From contig NW_024881282.1 in assembly GCF_018691265.1 (NCBI RefSeq), positions 51,405,122-51,469,121 of the forward strand: a stretch of 64,000 nucleotides of DNA, read 5' to 3'. The stretch comes from Tyto alba. Lineage: Eukaryota > Chordata > Aves > Strigiformes > Tytonidae. Below the pieces are notes generated by a model. It did not search any database, had not been told where the DNA came from, and saw only the letters and a program-made list of their open reading frames with translations. Positions 54,901-64,000 of this stretch are shown here, piece by piece. The translations under genes and the position numbers were made by a program. Position 1 is the stretch's first letter. Every line of letters begins with the position of its first letter.

Positions 54901-55195
54901 ATTTCAGATTCCAAGATCGCCTCTGTGAATGGCTCTCCAAAGTCACAGAAGCTTCCAGAAGATCTTTTTACTGCTGATACCTATCTTAACTGTGTGTCTG
55001 TGAAGTGTCAGTCTTCCGTGGCTACTTAACTATTGGGTGAAGAATAATTTGTCGTACCTGTTGCTTGTAATATAACTTTCTGTACTTGTCACTAGAGGGC
55101 AACACAGCTACTCACATCATTACACCACCTGATACACTCCCAAGCAACAGTCTGCTGAGATCCATCGGTGCGAATTTGACGTCAAAATTTGCGAT

Positions 55196-55252
55196 TTGTT
55201 TTGGGTTGGTTTTGGTGTGTGTTTTGTTTGTTTGTTTGGTTGTTGTTGTTTA

Positions 55253-55278
<26 letters not shown>
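55196..55278. repeat. GTTTT-rich low-complexity tract
   Basis: A T/G-only stretch (GGTTGGTTTTGGTGTG, then TTTGTTTGTTTGG, then TTTTG units). Any open frame through it is composition-driven. Confidence 0.85.
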
Positions 55279-55285
<7 letters not shown>

Positions 55286-55302
55286 ACAAAACCCATGCTC
55301 AG

Positions 55303-55491
55303 GTGCTGGCTTTAACAGTATCTTGTGGAGTACTTTTGAATGGACAATCCGGAATGACACTGAGAGGAGAACGATTAATGCTGGTTACAGCAATAGGACT
55401 TCTCTATTTATCTCACTTCCTCATAGGGGTCATTGTCCACTGCAGTGACAAGAACAATAACTGCAATCAGAATCAGACACGTAGTCCCTGA
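55303..55491 (+). other. Weak candidate terminal exon, two-helix membrane tail
   Basis: After a T/C-rich tract and a good acceptor (CATGCTCAG, AG at 55301-55302) the frame is open for 62 codons to a TGA at 55489. The translation has two hydrophobic runs (VLALTVSCGVLL and LMLVTAIGLLYLSHFLIGVI) and a polar Asn-rich end. No family recognised, and no upstream partner exon or start was found. A 62-codon open run can occur by chance in 64 kb, so this is a lead, not a gene call. Confidence 0.2.
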
Positions 55492-57516
55492 TTTTGAACT
55501 ACTGATGCCAATGGGAGACTTATCGCTGACTTAATTTCACACGGGATTTGGTCTTTGGTACTGACTTTTACTCACAACTGCATATACCACAATATTATTT
55601 GCCCAGGTTGGATTACGCTGACCTTTTGAACAGGGATTGAGGAGCATCAGGTATCTTTGAGTTTTGTGCAGGCTGGGGGTGGCAGCGAAGCTTGATTCTG
55701 TCACATGTAATTCAAATATTGCCAAACAGGCTGACTTGTCTTAACTTGCAAGCACCTGGCATGGAAACAATCTATCATTTTGAACATTCCTAAATACAGT
55801 AATGCTCTCATTTAACCATGACTATGTTGGCTACATTAAAGGGTGGTGTAATTTCCAAAGGAGATAACACTGTGTGATTACCTAGTATCAAAGGTGATTT
55901 TAGTAATTTCACGAAGATTAAATTTTTACAGCCCCCTGTGATGTTTACCATGTTGCCAACACCCTACCCTGTCTTGGAGTCAGAGTTCTCTGATTTCATG
56001 TGATTATCTTGGGACAGCTTCCAAGTATGTATATGTTGAATTACCACGTATTTTCTTCCCTGCTTACTCAAGTGGTGTCTCCAGATCATCTTTCATGGGG
56101 CCTATAAATATATAGATATATATATTCAAGCCTCACAAGTTCAAATGCGAAGCTCACATAGTTGACTCCTGCAGACACATTTGCAATGTAACCCCACAGT
56201 TTCTCTCCCATTCCATGTAGCAGATGCAGATAACTCTAATCAACTATTAGTGTGCCACTTTTTTTTTTTTTTTTTTTTTTTTTTCAGGAAGAAGGTAAAA
56301 CACAACCATATTTATGTCTTGCAAGAATTTTCTTTTGTGATAGGTGACAGAAGGTCTTCTCAAGTTATAAGAGTTAAAATATGGTAGAGTCAGAGTATGG
56401 GAGAAAGGATCTGGGGCTGTCCCCTCCCCCAAAATGCCATGCTTGGAAGAACACTATTCAACAGAAGCCTAATATATCTCTTTTAACCAAGTAGCCCTGT
56501 ACATTGCACACACCCCTTGTCATATCTGAAATGGAAGTCCCTCCCATGAACTAAGAATACTTGAAGGGTCTGAATGTAGGCATTTTACCACCATTTTTGG
56601 ATGCATATGCTTCTGATACATTGGGATACTACAGACACTTGTGTTAAAGTATAGTTCGAATTATTGTTTTTTCTTAAAGCTTTGGGGTAAAAAAAAACCC
56701 AAACTTTTAATTTAATGGCAACTTTTTATTTAATAAGAACTTTTTATTAAATACAGAGTTTTCTATTCGGAAGGCAGGACTTGTCATTTAGGATTGGCTC
56801 ATATGTTCATTTCCTTCATTATCCTTTTTCTGACATTGACCAGCATAGCAAACTTCGGAAGAAAGCAGATTAAATCCTGCTGCTGGTTATAACGAAAACT
56901 GTCATTTTTCTTTCCCAGATAAATTATGCAGAATTCATAAATAGTTGTATTCTAACACTCAGCTATATCCACATCATATTTTAAAAGAAATTTAGATGCT
57001 ATCCGAATTTTTGTTGCTGGAGGCGAGCTTTGCTTTTTTCTCTTAGCCCTTCTCAATCTTAAAGACAATAAAAGGTGATGAAAAAGTCTTTGTGGTGAAT
57101 CCCAAGACTAGGATATCCCCAAGGCAATGTGGTTAGTGCGAAACTAAGAAAACCATTTAATTCTGTAGATGGAATCCTGTCCTTTCAGTAAGTGAATACA
57201 AGCTTATTAAAAACTAATCTTATAAAAACAGTAGGCAGAGATTTTTGTTAGATTTGGGCAGATAAATTGTCTCAAGAGTCCCTCTGCATGCAGCAGGTTT
57301 TGTCTCTGGGCCCCAGGTGCTGACACCCTGATTACACCCCAAGCCCGCACAGGTGCTGAGGAAGGGCAGGGCTGTGACGGTACATGACGCCCGGAGCTGG
57401 TCAGCTGTCACACCTCCCATAAAAAAAAAAAAAAAAAGCTGCATTTTTTAAACCCTTCTTGTGAATCAAAACAATCACCAAAAGTCAAAACGCGAACTTT
57501 TGCGCCTCCTCCCCGC

Positions 57517-57519
<3 letters not shown>

Positions 57520-57548
<29 letters not shown>
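57520..57548. repeat. Poly-T run (29 T) at the CpG-island edge
   Basis: An uninterrupted T run just upstream of the CPM CpG island. Confidence 0.9.
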
Positions 57549-57552
<4 letters not shown>

Positions 57553-57939
57553 GAGATACCCCTCCGGGAAGAAAAATGAGGCAAAACCGACAGGGACTCG
57601 CCAAAACGCGGCCGCGCTGTTTCCTCAGGACACCACCGCCCCGCAGCGGGGGCAGCCAGCGGGCCCGCGGGGGCACGAAGCCGGCCGGCGGCCCCCAGGC
57701 TCAGGCCGCTTCCCTCCCTTCAACCTCCGAGGGACAGGCGGGGGAAGAGGAAGGGTCGGTTTCACCCCAAGGGGCTGCCGAGGGCAGCGGGGAACGCTCC
57801 GCCGCCGCCCCGACGGGAGCCGCGCCGCGCACAGGTGAGAGCCGTTGGCGAGGCGGGAAGGAGGGAGGGGAGAAGGCCCCCTCCCACCCCCCCCCGCCGC
57901 GCCTCCTGTCCCTTGGGCGGGCCGGGGGGACCTGAGTGG

Positions 57940-58044
57940 ATGGAGCCCGCGTCAGTCAGGGGCAGGGCGAGGCCGGCGTGCCGGGGGGTGGTGGCCCCCG
58001 CCCGGCAGCGGGGCTGCAGTTGCGGAGGAGCAGCGGCACCATGA
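57940..58044 (+). other. CPM upstream ORF (34 codons)
   Basis: ATG at 57940 opens a 34-codon frame (MEPASVRGRARPACRGVV...) whose TGA at 58042-58044 overlaps the CPM start in an ATGA arrangement. The uATG has G at +4 but T at -3, a middling context. It matters only if transcription starts left of 57940, which the sequence alone cannot show. Confidence 0.4.
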
Positions 58045-58058
58045 GGGCGGCCGCCGGG
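58041..58058 (+). CDS. CPM: CPM coding exon 1 (MRAAAG)
   Basis: ATG in a good context (GGCACCATGA) followed by five codons and donor GTAGGG (58059). Exon 2 has no in-frame ATG upstream of the signal core, so initiation must come from an upstream exon, and this one fits in phase. Alternative first exons cannot be excluded, hence lower confidence than exon 2. Confidence 0.7.
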
Positions 58059-58387
58059 GTAGGGGCGGGGGGGGGGGGGGGAAGGCACCTGCTGGCTGTG
58101 AGGGCGAGCGGGCTGAGGCGGGCGGGCTCCCTCCCTCCCTCCCTCCCTCCCTCCGCGGGCTGATCGCTGCCGCTCGCCGGGGCAGCGACCAGCCCGCCGG
58201 CCCTCGCGGCTGTTGGGTTCATCTGTTTGTTTCTAGGAGGTGGCGGGCATCCTCTGCCTGGTGTCTGTGGCGGCCGCGCTGGATTTCAGGTACCACCACG
58301 CCGAGGAGCTGGAGGCGTACCTGAAGGGGGTTCACGCCGCGTACCCCTCCATCACCCACTTGCACAGCATCGGGCGCTCGGTGGAAG
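58041..58387 (+). CDS. CPM: CPM, 5' part (first two coding exons)
   Basis: Carboxypeptidase M, an M14 (N/E subfamily) zinc metallopeptidase that in the family is GPI-anchored at the cell surface and trims C-terminal Arg or Lys from peptides such as kinins and anaphylatoxins. Seen here: exon 1 58041-58058 (MRAAAG) and exon 2 58237-58387, joined in phase 0, give 56 residues plus a split Gly. A hydrophobic signal core ([13 protein letters not shown]) is followed by the mature start [15 protein letters not shown] and by [14 protein letters not shown], the conserved N-terminal motif of CPM-type enzymes. The zinc ligands and GPI signal lie in exons beyond the window. Close relatives (CPE, CPN1, CPD) share the fold, but LDF.YH plus synteny with CPSF6 favours CPM. 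Confidence 0.9.
58059..58236 (+). other. CPM intron 1 (178 bp) with G15 and CTCC repeat
   Basis: A very short GC-rich intron with 15 consecutive G (58067-58081) and seven CTCC units (58127-58154). The G-rich start could form G-quadruplex structure in RNA. Confidence 0.7.
58237..58387 (+). CDS. CPM: CPM coding exon 2
   Basis: 151 nt: acceptor TTTGTTTCTAG (AG at 58235-58236), fifty codons from EVAGILCLV to GRSVE, then one base of a Gly codon before donor GTAGGG (58388). It encodes the signal-peptide core and the N-terminus of the peptidase domain. Confidence 0.93.
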
Positions 58388-61084
58388 GTAGGGGAGGGCG
58401 GGGGGGGGGGGTTGGAGGCAGGCGAGGGAAGCGGAGGCTCTCGGTTTTACTTCAGTGGGGACAGGCGTGGGTGAAGGTGGCTGTGGCGGCGCTTCGTGCG
58501 CGCTTGCTGGCGGCGGGGCTGCTCTAATCGCAAGTGCAGGGTGCCTCTGCTTCAATCTCTGTGAAATTTCCTCTTCCTCTTGCTTAAGCATAAATAACAA
58601 GCTCTGATGACACGTATGACGCTTCGGCTAGGGTAGAAGTTCTCCCAACACTTTTTTTTTTTTTTTTTTTTTGAGAATTGGAAACGTCCTGAGTGGCAAT
58701 TTCAGAAACAGGGCTGTTTTTAAAAGAACTTAAAATGTTTGGTAACCCGTTCGCTAAGTGCCCATTCTACGTGTGGCTGTAATAAGAGTGTGTGTTTTCT
58801 AACTTGTGGGAATGTCAAAAATATCTTCTCTTTTGGCTCTACCTATTATTCCAGTAAATCTGGAATGACTAGAAAACAGATTTCAGATTCCATATTGATA
58901 CAAGGTCTTGTGTTTTAAATGAAGGGGATTTCAGTCTTGAAAATATACTCAATAATCACTTTCCTGTCCTTATAGATACTTGTAAGAAAGTACCAATCAT
59001 AAACAAACTCATAAAACTTATAGAAAAAAATAGAACTTTTAAATTTGTTTAGAGGGATTAGAGAGTTTAGTGTTTATTAGTATATAAATAATGTATAGAT
59101 GTCTAGTTTTAAGCAAAAAAAAAAAAAAGCATAAGAGGATTTTAATTCAGAAAATTAAATTACTTTTGCTAAGAGGTATAAAACTAGACAGAGAATTTTA
59201 TTCTTCAGAAACATCATCTGTTCTTCTAATCCCATTTCATACCACTTGAAGGAGACAGTTCTAGCATCTATTATCAAAACTAGGCTTGTCTTTGAAAAAA
59301 ATAATATGCAACCTTCAGGGTAGATAATCACAAAGAACACTAGTAGTTTCTTTTCATACTTCCTTGTGTTACCGTATGGGTCCTCTGTTTTTTTTTTTAA
59401 TATACTTGCATTTGTCTGGGACATAACCTTTAGTTGAAAAGAGGGGTCTGTTTCAGTGAGGTATCAAACAGCTGTCATGTTGCTATGGATATGTGATCTT
59501 GTCTCTGTGCATGTTGCATGTCTGCACTCTTTTTTTTTTTTTTTTTTTCAGAAAGTCTCATAGACAAGGAATCTTAAAGTTACTTAAGTTGCGTTCTTGG
59601 TTTCATCAAAGGCAGAATCATATTGGATTGTGTTATTCATCCACACAAGAGAAGGCTAGTCCCTTTAAGTACAGTTCCCTCCAGTATAAGCTACCTATTA
59701 TCCACATCTTCATTTTCCTACCTTGAGGGGACTTAGCTAACATTTTAATGACAGGACTAGATTCTGACTTCTCTGGCATTAACTCTGCTGGCTTATCTTT
59801 GTGCAGCTAGGGCAAAACCTTTCATCCAACCTGAGAGATTGAAAGTTTGGCTTTTGCATATCTAGACATCTGGGAGTTGGTAACATGAAGTGCTCAACTT
59901 GTCTGATTCCATTAGTTTGAAAACTGGAAATGCATCATCTCTTGATTGTGATGGAGCAACACACTGAAACTTTATTCAGATTTTGGTATATTGCCTTCTG
60001 TTTGCCAAACTGTGTGATAAGAGAATTTCGTGGGCTCTCCCTTGTTCTGCCAGCCTACACATCATGATTCACAAAAAAGTGATCAGTTACGCTTTTTGCA
60101 TGTTCTGTGTGCCTGCAGTATTCCTCTGAATGGAATAGGTGGGCAGTGGAAACTTTGTCAGTGCCGTACAAGGCAGAATGGCAGTGAAAAATGTTCAGTG
60201 CTTCTCTGTTCTTTTATTTATTTATTTTTAAAATGTTAAGAGATTACTTCTGTTAAGAGATGTGCCTTTAGAGACCCTGGAAGTATGGTAGAAGATGGAA
60301 CTGAATTAGGGTCATCTATTTTTTCCTCATACTAAAAGAAAGTTTTGTGAAAACAGTGGTTATATAATTTTTGTGGAAAATTAAATTTCAATTTTGATCA
60401 ATGGACTGAAGTTCCATCCTTCTTTTCTCAGATAAGCTGATAAAAACAAGAATGTATGTATGCCTGTGCACTTGTTAGTGGGACAACAGTAGTAAACCCA
60501 TACAATTAGCTAAACTGTGATAGTAACGTGTATTTATTGATTATGAGAAAGAGAAATTAATTTAAATACTGTAAAATGGAGGTCAGTGTGATGTAGTAAC
60601 TTCTCTACTAAGGTGTTGACATTCCTGATACAGAACTTGTTGATAATGAATACAAAATTCTGTGAATGAGTTGTGGCTCTGAGGTCACCAGACATAATTT
60701 TACTGTTATCAAGAATAGCTGTTGTTCCCATGTTATTCTTAAATCTCATCTAGGTTATACTGTAATTTTATTTAATAATCTAGTATTATATACTGTCATC
60801 TAGACTTGAATTATGAAGAATGTGAAGTAAAAGCTTGATTTTTGGTTGGCATGTGTAGACCAGAAGCTCTGTGAGCATGTAAAATCCACTCTTAGAAGCC
60901 CAAATGTGGAAGGGTGATAGGGACCCCGTATCACCAGTTAAGAAAGTGATTGCATGTAGCTCTTTATCAGAAATATCTAAACACTCTTCATGTCAGAAGC
61001 CGCACATGCTCCAGGCAGATAATAAAGTAATTCAGGTCTGGAGGCCATCTAAGTTTGAGCTCCTCTTCAAAGCAGGGTTAACTT
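58388..61084 (+). other. CPM intron 2, first part
   Basis: Intronic; GC-rich for the first 150 bp, then AT-rich. It contains a T run near 58651-58672 and another near 59530-59549. No next CPM exon (expected to continue with the RNLWVLVVG-like strand) was found. Confidence 0.65.
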
Positions 61085-61980
61085 GAAAGTTAGATTATGA
61101 TGCTCAGGGCCCTCTCCACCCAAGTTTTGAATATCTGCAAGGGTAGAGATTCTACAGGGTCTCTGGGTGCCTGATCCAGTACTCAGCTACCTCTGTTGTG
61201 AAAATGTGTTTTCCTGCATCCGGTTAGATTTTCCCTTGCTGTGAGTTATCTGCCCTCTTGCTGTGCGCCTCTAAGAAGGGTCTGACTCTGTCTTCTCTAC
61301 ATTGTCCCTTTAGGTACTGGGAGGTTGTAGCTGTATCATCCTACAGCCTTAACAAACCGACTTCCCCCAGCCTCTCCTCAGATGTAGTGTGTGTGATCAT
61401 CTCAGTGGTCCTCTGCTGGACTTCTTCCAGTGTGGAGGTTTCTCTTGCGCTAGGGAACCCATAGCTGGACATGGTACTCCAGATGTAGCTTCACTAATGC
61501 TGAGTGGAGGGGAGTAGTAATTTTCCTGCTGGTTTATGTTCTTGATGCAGCCCAGCATACAGATTGCCTTTTCTGCTGCAAGAGCACACTACTGACTCAC
61601 ATTTATCTTGTCTACTTGGACATTCCTCCCACACCCTGCAACCCCTAGGTGGCAGAGCCGCAACCTGTACAAGCATGGGATTGTCTTTTTGGGTTAATAA
61701 TGTGGGGTTCTTCCATTCCAGATGCAGGACTTTGCATTCGTCTTTATCAAATTGCATGAGCTTTTGACTGAGAAATTCCTTCAGCTTGTCAGGGCCCCTC
61801 TGAATGGCAGCCCTAGCCCTGATGAATATGTTAAACATATCAGCTTCAGTATTGACCCTTGAGGAATGCTGCTAATAATTTCCTGTCACTTGAACCACCA
61901 ATTGCTCAATCCAGCCAGCTTCTGACCTTACTGTAGTCAACTCCTCTAATTCTTATGTTCCCAGCTTGTTTACAGAAATA
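61085..61980 (-). mobile_element. Old CR1 LINE fragment, antisense in CPM intron 2
   Basis: The plus strand reads as CR1 complement: GTGGTCCTCTGCTGGACTTC-type, AGCTGGACATGGTACTCCAG, TTGATGCAGCCCAGCATACAG and GATGCAGGACTTTGCATTCG. Minus-strand translation (61838-61494) contains FDKDECKVLHLEWKN, the CR1 reverse-transcriptase C-terminal motif. It spans late RT to near the 3' end, with many stops and indels. Boundaries are approximate. Confidence 0.85.
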
Positions 61981-61984
61981 CTGT

Positions 61985-62167
61985 GAGGGTGACTGGGTGC
62001 TGAAACAGGTTGCTCACGGAGGTTGTGGAGTCTTCATCCATGGAGATATTCAAAAGCCATCTGGACACAGTCCGGGGCAACTGGCTGGAGGTGTCACTGC
62101 TTGAGCAAGGGGGGGTTGGACCAGGTGACTTCTGGAGGTCCCTTCGAACAGGTTCTGTGATTCTGTT
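61985..62167 (+). mobile_element. CR1 LINE 3' end, sense in CPM intron 2
   Basis: CR1 3' tail: AACAGGTTGCTCACGGAGG, GAGATATTCAAAAGCC, GGTTGGACCAGGTGACTTC and the terminal TTCTGTGATTCTGT. It abuts the antisense fragment, but the overlapping CR1 portion is clearly diverged, so this looks like a separate insertion. Confidence 0.82.
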
Positions 62168-64000
62168 AAAGCCTTTCTAAGGTCAAGGCTAAAGAAATAC
62201 AGTGCTTTCCTCTCTCCCACTAAGCCAGTCATTTGTGCATAAAAGGTAGGCAGTCAAATATGATTTGTCATGGATAAATTTTAGGTGAGACTTACAAGGT
62301 GTGTTTATTTGATGTACATAGACAATAACAGCAATGTACACAACAGAACCAGTACCAAGAGCCTCACTGGAAAACAAACTAAAAGATTCTTAATGTGCTT
62401 TGTGGTAGTTTACATCGCCATATGGAAATTCACCACCCCTCTGCCAGATTACTGGGAACATCTCTGCTAGATTATTGGGAAGAATGTGTTCTAGACTGGC
62501 AATGGCCTATTCAGTCTCCAGGTCTGTACATTTAGAAGCTATGATATATAATGCATCTCATCTGCTAAACTGTTGTCCCTAAATGAGTGGAAAAGGGAGC
62601 TTAAAAAAATATAGCCCATTGACTGATAAAACTGAGTGTTATCTGTTTGGCTTAATTTAGTAGGTAACCTCAAATCCGTCAAGATTTGTAAGTGATTTGT
62701 ATGTTTGTGAGAGACGTGATATAAGCAGGTAGGCAGAGGTGTGTTATGGCCCAGAATATACCTTGATTATTTAATACTGTGTCAGATGTCTAGTTGAATA
62801 AGCTCGTAAAAGATCTTTGGCAGGAGCTCTGTTTTCTAATATGCACAATATCCAACCTCAGTACAGTATGTGCACTCTATAATAGTAGAGGAGGCTGCAG
62901 AGCTGAGTCAGTCTGGAGAATGGGACCTGGTGTAAGTGTATTAACCTGTCCTGCCTAATGCCACCCCAGTGGAAAACAGACTGACTCTTAAGCAAGCAAA
63001 TCTTGAGGTGTGCATTATCAAAAAGAAGATATTTGATGTATGTGTATGTTCTGATGCTTTTCATTGTTCAAGATACTGTGCCATTATTCTTAGAAAATGA
63101 GTGGTGGGAAGCAGACTTAAGGGATTCCCTGATGACCATATTAGGAGAACAAGAAGTGCTGAGTGACTTTTGTAGTAGATCCACACTCTTTTAAAAAAAT
63201 TCTTTTCAGATAAAGTGATAGCATGCCAATTAGAGCTTGTTTTAGATCTAGCTTTTCTGGAGCTCAGTCTGCATTTTTAGAATTCTAATCAAATTGAAAC
63301 AGTTGTAAACATAATCCTTAAATCAGATCCTGCTCACTGAGCAGAAAGTTGTGTACAGTTAAAGTACCTCTGTATTTACATAGTGAAGAGCTTCAAAGTT
63401 GACTTAATAGATTAAAATCTCCTTGGCAGATTCAATCATTGGAGAGACAAAAAGCAAATCAAAAGAAACTGACCAGATGTTATTGTGGTTTCATTAGAAA
63501 TTTTCAGAAATATCTTCTTACAAAAGAGCTGTCCTGAAAGCTTTTTTTAGGTGAGAACTATGTGATTTAATAACACTATTCTGCTACTTACTATTCAGTT
63601 GCTCTCTGTTGCCTTTGAACTGGCACATTTGATCCATCAATCTTAAGCATTCCTCTAGCTTTCACTAGTCTATAAAAAAAAAAAAAAAATCTCACTTGCT
63701 AGCATTCTGCTATCCCTGCTCTATAAACAGAGAGACTGAAGCATGCAAGGGGGGTGTGTGTGTTTGACTTCTTTTTTAAACTTCCACATGGCTGTGTTCA
63801 TAGAGGATACTATGTACTACAGGGAAGGTGTACTCGGCAGGGCTCCCAGCAGGCCAGGCTTCTCAGCCGCTCAGACAAGGTGCCTGTTGGAGCTCCTTAT
63901 GTCTCCTTCCTGCCTGCATTCATGGGTTTCCCTCCTTGGGAAACAGAAGGGAATGACACATGCTCAGGTTTCCATCTGATAAGCAGCTGTGACTCCGGGA
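62168..64000 (+). other. CPM intron 2, right part
   Basis: AT-rich intronic sequence with an A run near 63674-63689. No exon, RNA gene or recognised element. Confidence 0.6.

Larger units (their letters stand above)
48988..57579. other. Intergenic region upstream of CPM
   Basis: AT-rich, no supported gene. It holds a GT/T-rich tract (55196-55278) next to a weak candidate exon (55303-55491), a CTCF-like near-match at 55089-55103, T runs at about 56260-56284 and 57520-57548, and an A run near 57421-57437. Confidence 0.55.
57580..58540. promoter_or_regulatory. CpG island, CPM promoter and first exons
   Basis: Abrupt GC- and CpG-rich block covering the presumed 5' untranslated region and both visible CPM exons, ending about 150 bp into intron 2. 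No TATA box seen. A consensus donor (ACAG|GTGAGA) at 57834/57835 could end an alternative non-coding first exon. Long overlapping frames inside are composition artefacts. Confidence 0.8.

Noticed and set aside
57551..58527. Several Pro/Arg/Gly-rich frames across the CPM CpG island, including a GTG-initiated frame at 58240
   Set aside because: Composition artefacts. The 58240 frame reads the true CPM exon but starts at a Val codon inside it and runs into the intron.
61085..62167. Single CR1 insertion with 5' inversion (twin priming)
   Set aside because: The antisense and sense pieces cover the same CR1 3' region and differ strongly there. A single inverted insertion should not duplicate it with such divergence, so two insertions are more likely.
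1..64000. CRISPR arrays, operons, riboswitches, tRNA or rRNA genes
   Set aside because: None seen. Repeats are microsatellites, LINE or LTR sequences of a vertebrate genome.

Overview
This is vertebrate, almost certainly avian, nuclear DNA. It has intron-rich genes with GT-AG splice sites, two GC-rich CpG-island promoters in an AT-rich background, CR1-type LINE fragments ending in the bird-typical ATTCTATGATTCTATG tail, and solo LTRs of endogenous retroviruses. The species cannot be fixed from the window. No prokaryotic operon, CRISPR array, tRNA or rRNA gene was found. Most open frames are short chance frames in non-coding DNA.

Two real protein-coding genes are visible, both only in part and transcribed away from each other. 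On the minus strand, positions 1-12314 hold the 5' part of CPSF6 (the 68-kDa subunit of cleavage factor Im). Five coding exons (12314-12255, 3947-3738, 1777-1674, 905-760, and 30-1 running off the window) join without a frame break into residues 1-183, which include the whole RNA-recognition motif. On the plus strand, the first two coding exons of CPM (carboxypeptidase M; 58041-58058 and 58237-58387) give a signal peptide and the start of the M14 peptidase domain; the rest lies to the right. CPM and CPSF6 are neighbours in a divergent arrangement in human 12q15, so the order here is conserved synteny.

Layout: 1-12314 CPSF6 exons and introns; 11.69-12.79 kb CpG island and promoter with ETS-, YY1- and GC-box-like sites; 13.41-17.55 kb a decayed CR1 LINE interrupted by two solo LTRs (14649-15174 and 16336-17270), each with a perfect 5-bp target-site duplication; 17.55-47.92 kb AT-rich gene-poor DNA with one old CR1 3' end, a perfect CTCF-consensus site at 26.39 kb, a GC-rich island at 21.5-22.1 kb and a diverged local duplication at 39.3/40.5 kb; 47927-48982 a second solo LTR of the 16.3-kb family, in opposite orientation; 49-57.5 kb gene-poor DNA with one weak exon candidate near 55.3 kb; 57.58-58.54 kb CpG island and CPM start; 58.39-64.0 kb CPM intron 2 with two old CR1 fragments.

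The two genes are not functionally linked: one acts in nuclear mRNA 3'-end processing, the other is a GPI-anchored cell-surface peptidase. I found no convincing new biological system. The best leads are an upstream ORF touching the CPM start codon, a microsatellite serving as the CPSF6 exon 4 polypyrimidine tract, the paired inverted LTRs around the 30-kb desert, the CTCF site, and two unexplained candidate segments (21.6 and 55.3 kb).
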